DNA of 20,143 nt from assembly GCA_038238115.1 (NCBI GenBank), contig JBBRYB010000049.1, positions 1-20,143 on the forward strand. The letters are read 5' to 3'. This DNA comes from JBBRYB01 sp038238115 (lineage in GTDB: Bacteria; Actinomycetota; Actinomycetes; Propionibacteriales; Nocardioidaceae). The stretch's first letter is position 1; every line of letters begins with the position of its first letter. Made by a program: the position numbers and the translations under genes. A model generated the notes under the pieces. That model was not told where the DNA came from. It saw only the letters and a list, made by a program, of their open reading frames with translations, and ran no database searches. Positions 14,914 to 20,143 of this stretch are shown one piece after another.

Positions 14914-17730
14914 GTGGTGAGGCGGGTGTCAGACATCGACCTGCTCGAGCGCGAGGACGAGCTCGCTGCGTTTCGAGCCGAATTAGCTTCCACGGCGCAG
15001 GGCACCGGCAGCCTGATGGTCGTTTCGGGAGCGGCTGGAGTCGGCAAGACTCGGCTGCTCGAGGAGTTGCGTTCGCAAGCAAGAGACGCCGGGTTTCGGG
15101 TGCTGTCCGCCCGCGGACATCAGCAGGGAACGTCGGCCCCCTACGGCGTGGTGCGGCAGCTGTTCGACCCACTGGTGGCAACCCTCGACCGTAGCGAGCG
15201 TGCGCACCTCTTTCAGGGTCCCGCGCGTCAGGCGCAACCGATCCTGGAAAACGCCCCCGACCCACACACCCGTCCGCGTATCGACGCGACGCTGAACGGC
15301 TTGTGGTGGCTCGTCTTGGCACTCGCCGACGAGCGCCCCCTATGTCTTGTCGTCGACGATTCGCAATGGTGCGACCTCGAATCGGTGCAATGGCTGGCCT
15401 TCCTGGCGAACCGCGTGGACACTGCCCCGGTGGCGCTCGCGGTAGCCATCCGAACAGGTGACCGTACCCAAGACGACAAACTCACTGGCGAGATCACCGC
15501 CGCGCCGCATGCCGTCTCCATCCGGCCGGCACCCTTAGCCGAGGAATCCAGCCGTGGACTGGTGGCGAAGCATCTTGGGGCGGCTCGAAACACTCAGATC
15601 GGCGCAGCCTGCCATGCCGCCACCACAGGCAACCCCCTGCTGCTGATGGAGTTGCTCAAAGCCTTGCGGACTCCAGCAGGGACAAGAATCTCCGATCCGG
15701 TCGACGTCCACAAGATCGGGGCGCGGGCGGTCGCTGGACTCGTCGCCCGCCGGCTCGAAGCTCTGCCGACCGAGGCAGTGATGCTCGCCCGCGCGATCGC
15801 CGTACTGGGAGACGGCACCCTCCTCCAGTACGCCACGCAACTCGCCGGCTTTGGCGAGGATGCTGGCGAAGCGGCCGCTCGACGTCTGGAAGACGCCGAA
15901 ATGGTTCGGGCCGACGGGCCGCTGTATTTCATCCACCCGCTGATCGGGGAGGCGGTCTACCAGACAATGACACCGTCGCAGCGGTCCGACGCCCACGTCT
16001 CGGCCGCCCTCGTACTCCGCCGCAACGAGGCCCCGATCCACCTGATCGCGGCACAGATACAACTCATCCCACCGGGTCGCTACGACGACGCACTATCACT
16101 TTTGCAGGAAGCCGCCGCGTCAGCGCTCGATGCTGGCGCGCGCGGCAGCGCGGCCGCCTACCTCCGGAGGCTTCTCGACGAAGCCTTGACACCGTCTTTG
16201 CGGGCAACGACATTGCGGCAACTTGGCGAAATTGAGACTCTGTTGGACGCCGAGTCAGCCGTGAACCATCTGCGCCAAGCCGAAGCGCTCCTCACCGACC
16301 CCGTCCAACGGGCCCAGGTAGCGCTGGCCCTGGGTCCGGCGCTGTTCTTCACTCAGCGCAACGCCGATGCGGTAGCCACCTACCAGCGCGCGATTGCAAC
16401 CCTGCCCGACACCGCTGATCGCTCACTGCGACAGGCGCTCGATGCCGGGCTGCTCGCTGCCGCCGTCGACGACTCCACCCTGTACCCGGCAGCCCGAGAA
16501 CGAGCCGATGCGCTCAGCGGGCTCGCTCCCAACGACTACGACCCACCGCTGGCCTCGGTCTTGTCGTGGCATGAGGCCCGCACCGGGAGCTCGATGGACC
16601 GCTGCATCGCCTTGGCCAACCGCGGTCTGACCCTACCGGCCGGCGAGGACACCGCAGCGATCTTCGCCTACTCAGGACTCGTACTCGCAGTAGCCGACCG
16701 CTACGAGCAAACGCGGGCGGCGTGCAACCACCGCCTTGAGTATGCAACGTCCACAGGATCGGTGTTCGACTTCGCCATTGCTTCCTGGCTACGCGGGATT
16801 GTTGCATACTTCGCCGGGGACCTCGTCTCAGCCGAAGCCGACCAACGTCAAGCGATTGCCGCCGGGGAGGAATATGGGCTCAGCGCAGGTCTAATACATG
16901 GCTACGCCCGCCTCGCCGACGCCCTCGTTGAACGCGGCGAACTTGACCAGGCCGAAGCCACCCTCGGCCAGGTCACCTGCCCACAACCGCTGCCCCCGCT
17001 GGCTCACTACGACTGGTATCTGCACACACGGGCAGGTCTACGCCTGGCACAGCAACGCCATGCCGAGGCCCTTCGCGACGCCCTCGAGGTCGGCACCAGG
17101 TATGAGTCCTTAGGAGGGTGCAACCCTGCATTCATCGCTTGGCGGTCACAGGCTGCCATGGCTTACCTGGGGTTAGGAGAACCCGCCTCCGCCATCCGTT
17201 ACGCCGACCAGGAAGTCGAACGAGCGAGGGCATGGGGATCGCCACGCGTGCTCGGTCGCACCTTGCGGGTCGCGGGCATCACCCGAAACCGGGAAGGGCT
17301 CAGCCTGCTGCAGGATGCACGGGAGGTGTTGGCCGACTCACAAGCCGTCCTGGAACGGGCCCGGACCTCCCTCACCCTAGGAACCCTGCAGCACCAACTC
17401 GGCGACCCGGTGACCGCCCGACAGACCCTCTGGGAAGGGTTGGAGGAGGCACGGCGGTGTGGGGCCGAACCCCTTGCCCGACAGGCCCACGACGCCCTGA
17501 TCGCGGCTGGGGCGCGCCCCCGCCGGCGCAGCAGAACTGGACTCGCAGGGCTCACTCCCACCGAGGGGCGAGTCGCAACCCTCGCTGCCACCGGCAAGAC
17601 CAACCGGGAACTCGCCCAAGCACTTTTCGTCAGCCCCAAGACCATCGAAATGCACCTCGGCAACGTCTTCCGCAAACTCGACATTCAGTCCCGGACACAG
17701 TTGGGCTCAGCTCTCAAACGCCAAACCTGA
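14914..17730 (+). CDS. AAA-LuxR (LAL-type) transcriptional regulator
   Basis: A 938-residue regulator of the large ATP-binding LuxR type. The N-terminus (LLEREDELAAFRAEL) opens an AAA ATPase with Walker A GAAGVGKT (39-46) and Walker B LCLVVDD (143-149). It is followed by a long helical TPR-like region (about 370-860), and ends with a LuxR-type helix-turn-helix at 880-930 (LTPTEGRVATLAATGKTNRE, then LAQALFVSPKTIEMHLGNVF). Start codons GTG 14914, 14917 and 14926 are all possible; AAGG and GTGAGG lie in between. LAL proteins typically activate adjacent operons, often for secondary metabolism or catabolism, in response to an unknown ligand. The divergent minus-strand series from 14834 is the likely target. 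No frame damage is seen. Confidence 0.92.
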   Translation: MVRRVSDIDLLEREDELAAFRAELASTAQGTGSLMVVSGAAGVGKTRLLEELRSQARDAGFRVLSARGHQQGTSAPYGVVRQLFDPLVATLDRSERAHLFQGPARQAQPILENAPDPHTRPRIDATLNGLWWLVLALADERPLCLVVDDSQWCDLESVQWLAFLANRVDTAPVALAVAIRTGDRTQDDKLTGEITAAPHAVSIRPAPLAEESSRGLVAKHLGAARNTQIGAACHAATTGNPLLLMELLKALRTPAGTRISDPVDVHKIGARAVAGLVARRLEALPTEAVMLARAIAVLGDGTLLQYATQLAGFGEDAGEAAARRLEDAEMVRADGPLYFIHPLIGEAVYQTMTPSQRSDAHVSAALVLRRNEAPIHLIAAQIQLIPPGRYDDALSLLQEAAASALDAGARGSAAAYLRRLLDEALTPSLRATTLRQLGEIETLLDAESAVNHLRQAEALLTDPVQRAQVALALGPALFFTQRNADAVATYQRAIATLPDTADRSLRQALDAGLLAAAVDDSTLYPAARERADALSGLAPNDYDPPLASVLSWHEARTGSSMDRCIALANRGLTLPAGEDTAAIFAYSGLVLAVADRYEQTRAACNHRLEYATSTGSVFDFAIASWLRGIVAYFAGDLVSAEADQRQAIAAGEEYGLSAGLIHGYARLADALVERGELDQAEATLGQVTCPQPLPPLAHYDWYLHTRAGLRLAQQRHAEALRDALEVGTRYESLGGCNPAFIAWRSQAAMAYLGLGEPASAIRYADQEVERARAWGSPRVLGRTLRVAGITRNREGLSLLQDAREVLADSQAVLERARTSLTLGTLQHQLGDPVTARQTLWEGLEEARRCGAEPLARQAHDALIAAGARPRRRSRTGLAGLTPTEGRVATLAATGKTNRELAQALFVSPKTIEMHLGNVFRKLDIQSRTQLGSALKRQT

Positions 17731-17905
17731 TCCAAAACTCAATGCACGCAGATTCCTGACCGCCAGCTATCTCCCGCACTATCACGCTCACGGCGAAGTG
17801 ATCCGCCGTCACGGCGCACCGGCCAGTGAGCTACACGTTCAAGACCCAGCCCTGCAGCAGGTCATGGTGGTTTTCGCACAGACCCCGGAAGTTCGCTATT
17901 GGCAA

Positions 17906-17984
17906 GTGACCTCTGGGTCAAATGGGAAAGAGGTCGCCCGATCCGGCTTCCGTCGACCTTCGCTAGCCTTCGCTGATCTTCGCG
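17906..17984 (+). repeat. Dispersed ~80-bp repeat, copy B
   Basis: It begins GTGACCTCTGGGTCA, which contains the palindrome TGACC-TCTG-GGTCA, and ends with three units GACCTTCGCT, AGCCTTCGCT and GATCTTCGCG at a 10-base period. It matches copy A (3977-4056) in order, orientation and length; the two ends are best conserved. It lies about 114 bases from the tRNA 3' remnant once the IS481 insertion is removed. Confidence 0.6.
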
Positions 17985-18046
17985 ACGAGGCCCGTCTCGG
18001 CCTCTCTCGCGGCAATGTCAGCAGACGTGGTGCGGACACCGAACGC

Positions 18047-18096
18047 CAGAGCCGGGTCCGTGATCACCCACGAACCCGGCTCTGAACTGCGCTTTT
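18047..18096 (+). terminator. Candidate rho-independent terminator
   Basis: Perfect 11-bp stem (CAGAGCCGGGT at 18047-18057 with ACCCGGCTCTG at 18074-18084) and a 16-base loop, followed after eight bases by TTTT. In the plus direction it would end transcription arriving from the LAL regulator. The T-run is short and slightly displaced. Confidence 0.6.
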
Positions 18097-18097
18097 A

Positions 18098-18113
18098 TTG
18101 GTAGCGGGGGCAG
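18098..18113 (+). repeat. 16-bp target site duplication, left copy
   Basis: TTGGTAGCGGGGGCAG, identical to 19417-19432 and directly abutting the left end of the IS481 element. Read on the minus strand it encodes the last bases of a tRNA (CCA end and 3' acceptor strand). Confidence 0.85.
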
Positions 18114-19416
18114 TGTCCGGTTCAACGACTTAGTTGGCACCTGTCCCGCGACATTGTTGGCACCTAGCCCCGCGGAGGTGCCCCATGTCGTTGGCCGAGC
18201 TTGTGATCGTGTCGGTGAAGGTCGAAGGCCGTTCGAAGAGCGAGGTCGCCCGTGACTACAAGATCAGCCGTTACTGGGTCCAGCAGCTCGTCAGGCGCTA
18301 CGAGGTTGAGGGCACGACCGCCTTCGAACCCCGGTCACGACGACCACACTCCAATCCGAGATCGATCAGCCTGAACCTCGAAGACCGGATCGTCCGGCTG
18401 CGTAAGGACTTGTCGAAGAAGGGCCTCGACGCCGGCGCGGAGACGATCCGCTGCCACCTCCAGACCCAAGGAGTTCAACGGCTCCCGGCGACCTCGACGA
18501 TCTGGCGGGTGCTGACCCGGCGCGGGTTCGTGACGCCGCACCCCAAGAAGCGCCCCAAAGGCGCAGGCAAACGATTCGCCGCCGAACAGCCCAACGAACG
18601 CTGGCAAGCCGACGTGACCCACTGGCAGCTCGCCGATGGCACCGGCACCGAGATCCACACCATCCTCGATGACCACTCCCGAGTCAACCTGCTGTCGCGG
18701 GCCAGGCTCAGCACCACCGGCCCCGACGTGCTCATCGACTTCCGCCGCGCCGTCGGCCGTCACGGCATCCCCGCCAGCGTGCTGACCGACAACGGCGCGA
18801 TCTTCACCGGCAAACCCCGTGGCGGCGGGCGCGTCGCCCGCGAGGTCGAGCTCGACCTGCTCGGCGTCCGATTCCACCACTCCCGGCCCTACCACCCCCA
18901 GACCTGCGGAAAGGTCGAGCGGTTCCACCAGACCCAGAAGAAGTGGCTCGCGGCCCAGCCGCCCGCAGCCACGATCGCTGCCCTGCAGCGCCAACTCGAC
19001 TGGTTCCTCCACTACTACAACACCAACCGACCCCACCGCGCCGTCGGCCGCCGGACACCACAACAGGCCTACAACGCCCGCCCGAAGGCGCAACCCACCA
19101 AACCCTCGATCCCGAGCCACTACCGAACCCGACGCGACCGCGCCGACGCTACCGGCGTCCTGACCATCCGCTACAACAGTCGACTCCACCACATCGGTCT
19201 CGGACGCGAGAACGCCCGGAAAGGACTCATCGCACTGATCGCCGACCGCTACATCCGCGTCGTCAACGCCGACACCGGCGAACTCCTCCGTGAACTCACC
19301 CTCGACCCCGCCCGCGACTACCAGCCGCTCGGCAGACCCCCAGGACCCCAACCAAAGAAACCCTGAAATGCAACGATGTCCCGAGACACCTGTCAACGGT
19401 GTCGCGAGACATCACA
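18114..19416 (+). mobile_element. Complete IS481-family insertion sequence, 1303 bp
   Basis: The element is bounded by TGT...ACA ends and exact 16-bp direct repeats. The terminal inverted repeats align without gaps over 46 bases (18114-18159 against the complement of 19371-19416, 30 of 46 identical). Within them a palindromic box TGTCSCGMGACA recurs: at 18142-18153 on the left, and at 19377-19388 and 19400-19411 on the right; the left outer box is degenerate. These are probable transposase-binding sites. It carries one intact transposase gene. The exact target duplication and the undamaged gene suggest a recent, possibly active insertion. Confidence 0.85.
18185..19366 (+). CDS. IS481-family transposase (DDE)
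   Basis: An intact 393-residue transposase. ATG 18185 follows GGAGG with a suitable spacer and starts MSLAELVIVSVKVEGRSKSE; an upstream in-frame start would read through the inverted repeat and is rejected. Residues about 1-60 form a helix-turn-helix (SEVARDYKISRYWVQQLVRR). The rve-type catalytic core carries the first Asp in ERWQADVTHW, the second in SVLTDNGAIF and the Glu in TCGKVERFHQ, followed by YYNTNRPHRAVGRRTP. A C-terminal domain (GVLTIRYNSRLHHIGLGREN) is typical of longer IS481 members. All three catalytic residues are present, so it should be functional for cut-and-insert transposition of the surrounding 1.3-kb element. Confidence 0.95.
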   Translation: MSLAELVIVSVKVEGRSKSEVARDYKISRYWVQQLVRRYEVEGTTAFEPRSRRPHSNPRSISLNLEDRIVRLRKDLSKKGLDAGAETIRCHLQTQGVQRLPATSTIWRVLTRRGFVTPHPKKRPKGAGKRFAAEQPNERWQADVTHWQLADGTGTEIHTILDDHSRVNLLSRARLSTTGPDVLIDFRRAVGRHGIPASVLTDNGAIFTGKPRGGGRVAREVELDLLGVRFHHSRPYHPQTCGKVERFHQTQKKWLAAQPPAATIAALQRQLDWFLHYYNTNRPHRAVGRRTPQQAYNARPKAQPTKPSIPSHYRTRRDRADATGVLTIRYNSRLHHIGLGRENARKGLIALIADRYIRVVNADTGELLRELTLDPARDYQPLGRPPGPQPKKP

Positions 19417-19432
19417 TTGGTAGCGGGGGCAG
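19417..19432 (+). repeat. 16-bp target site duplication, right copy
   Basis: TTGGTAGCGGGGGCAG, identical to 18098-18113 and continuing without interruption into the T-arm of the tRNA remnant. This is therefore the side that keeps the native junction. Confidence 0.85.
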
Positions 19433-19454
19433 GATTTGAACCTGCAACCTCTGG
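19418..19454 (-). tRNA. 3' portion of a tRNA, most like initiator tRNA-Met; no 5' half
   Basis: Read on the minus strand from 19454: CCAGAGG (end of the anticodon arm and variable region), then a perfect T-arm GCAGG-TTCAAAT-CCTGC (19445-19429), the 3' acceptor strand CCCCGCT, discriminator A and encoded CCA. This matches the 3' end of actinobacterial initiator tRNA-Met as I know it. Beyond 19454 the expected CAT anticodon loop, D-arm and 5' acceptor strand are absent. The nearby self-complementary CCTCTG/CAGAGG would leave a 9-base loop, not a proper anticodon arm. It is thus a fragment, the usual form of an attachment-site copy left by an element integrated in a tRNA gene. Confidence 0.7.
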
Positions 19455-19970
19455 ACGTGATTCAGAGGCCTGTCCCGGACTACTACCAGTCTTGGGTTCC
19501 CTTGGAAACCTCGGGTGGTTGAGAAGATTCCCCATAGGACGGCTCCAACTGTATCGGAACGTCTCGGGCCAGTTGCCCATCGTTTCCGATGACATTTCGA
19601 TGACCTGTCAAATCCGCTGACGCCGAATGCTGCCGGAGTCTGCGCGATGGTTCGACGCGCTTAGGCTCCCCCGCGGCTCGGCTTCGAGCCGCTACTGAAC
19701 CAGCGTCACACCGCGGAGTAAGCGCGGATCTTCCGAAAGGCACGTGCAGGCCTCCACTCGCTCCGAATACTCGGACTCACGCAAGGGGATCCGCTCGCGG
19801 GACGAATGGACAAGTGCGTCGAGCGCGGCGGCCCGAGCTTGACAGTCATACGCGGAAAGACTCACTACGCGGCCAGCTTCATGTCGGCTGCCGACCAACA
19901 GATCCCCGACGACACCCGCGTGGTGTTGGAGGAACTGATCACGGAAACCGGTGCGATGGACTGGCGAATA
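19455..19970. other. Non-coding stretch with a strong hairpin
   Basis: No convincing gene. A short plus-strand frame here begins with GAGFEPATSG, the well-known false translation of tRNA 3' ends. A perfect inverted repeat (GCGGCTCG at 19673-19680, loop GCTT, CGAGCCGC at 19685-19692) has no T-run and could be a terminator, an end of a lost element or a protein site. A frame from 19806 (MDKCVERGGPSLTVIRGKTH) leads into the transposase fragment and has no recognisable family. Confidence 0.5.
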
Positions 19971-20115
19971 CTGGGATGGACAACGGCACCCAGCTCACCG
20001 CCCACGCGATGCGCGGCTGGCGCCGCATCTCCTTGACGAGACCGCGTTCATCGAATCCTGCTTGCTTGGCGGAACGGCTTCTCCGAGTCCTTGGACGGCG
20101 GCTTCAGTCCCCCAC
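19971..20115 (+). pseudogene. Degraded IS3-type transposase fragment
   Basis: ATGGACAACGGCACCCAG begins MDNGTQLTAHAMRGWRRIS, a typical IS3-type block holding the second catalytic Asp. After one frame change DTAFIES (Glu) appears, and after a further indel NGFSESLDGG is readable, corresponding to the usual PGSPWQNGFSESFDGR block. At least two indels and no flanking domains make this a dead fragment. It is from a different IS3 subgroup than the 492-1442 remnant, judging by motif wording. It may continue beyond the right edge. Confidence 0.65.
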
Positions 20116-20143
20116 CCGGCCGGTGTCGTAGGCCCACATCGCG

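Larger units (their letters stand above)
17731..18113 (+). other. Region between LAL gene and IS481 element; possible orphan ORF
   Basis: An open frame runs through this stretch (GTG 17798, 95 codons; MIRRHGAPASELHVQDPALQ at its start) to TGA 18083-18085. There is no good ribosome-binding site and no family I recognise. Its second half is simply the translation of the 80-bp repeat and the following hairpin, which argues against a normal gene. It could be the tail of a disrupted gene fused to the repeat. Confidence 0.35.

Noticed and set aside
18335..19396. Long minus-strand open frame of 353 codons opposite the IS481 transposase
   Set aside because: It mirrors a transposase with a full catalytic triad; high GC keeps the opposite frame open, and the product is a low-complexity Gly/Val/Asp-rich sequence without family motifs.
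19399..19620. Plus-strand frame containing GAGFEPATSG
   Set aside because: This peptide is the known spurious translation of the 3' end of tRNA genes; the underlying DNA is the tRNA fragment.
1..20143. CRISPR arrays, complete rRNA or complete tRNA genes, plasmid origin, integrase gene
   Set aside because: I found no regularly spaced repeats, no rRNA sequence, no full cloverleaf and no recombinase motifs in either strand.

Overview
The window is GC-rich, with tightly packed, often overlapping genes (ATGA and GTGA junctions), GTG starts, an ECF42 sigma factor beside DGPF/YCII proteins, a large AAA-LuxR regulator and a tRNA 3' end closest to actinobacterial initiator tRNA-Met. All of this points to an actinomycete chromosome; I cannot name the genus. 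It looks like an accessory region: transposase remnants lie at both edges and in the middle, and several genes are decayed.

Layout. 1-1442: a broken IS110 transposase tail, then a broken and truncated IS3-type orfA/orfB pair. 1552-3594 (minus strand): a compact ECF42 operon of DGPF gene, 20-codon ORF, second DGPF gene and sigma factor, with a good candidate ECF42 promoter at 3644-3670. 3671-4175: intergenic, holding one copy of an unexplained repeat of about 80 bp. 4176-7784 (minus): a 1202-residue zinc-ribbon / class III cyclase / AAA-STAND ATPase with a helical repeat tail. 8020-8620: an IS481-type transposase pseudogene. 8663-8845: an unrecognised small ORF. 8925-14834 (minus): a same-strand gene series read from its upstream end as NAD(P)-binding protein, MFS exporter, DUF1772 protein, four-helix membrane protein, NmrA-like protein, a small frameshifted gene, a frameshifted double-GNAT acetyltransferase, a VOC fragment next to a 13-C tract, and a shortened MarR regulator. 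14914-17730 (plus): a divergent AAA-LuxR (LAL-type) regulator. 17731-18113: second copy of the 80-bp repeat and a terminator-like hairpin. 18114-19416: a complete IS481-family element with a 16-bp target duplication that splits a tRNA 3' end. 19455-20143: mostly non-coding, with a strong hairpin and a degraded IS3-type fragment.

How the genes may work together. The ECF42 unit looks self-contained, with the sigma factor probably driving the promoter of its own DGPF operon. The LAL regulator sits head-to-head with the exporter/redox/membrane series and is the natural candidate to control it. The content (exporter, DUF1772 protein, NAD(P)-binding proteins, GNAT, VOC, MarR) suggests handling of a small molecule or toxic compound, but no substrate can be read from sequence. 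The distal half of that series (GNAT, VOC, MarR) is decaying. The most unusual signals are the IS481 insertion inside a tRNA 3' end that itself lacks a 5' half, the paired repeats with a 10-bp CTTCGC period (one about 110 bp from that tRNA end once the IS is removed), and the 20-codon ORF wedged into the ECF42 operon.
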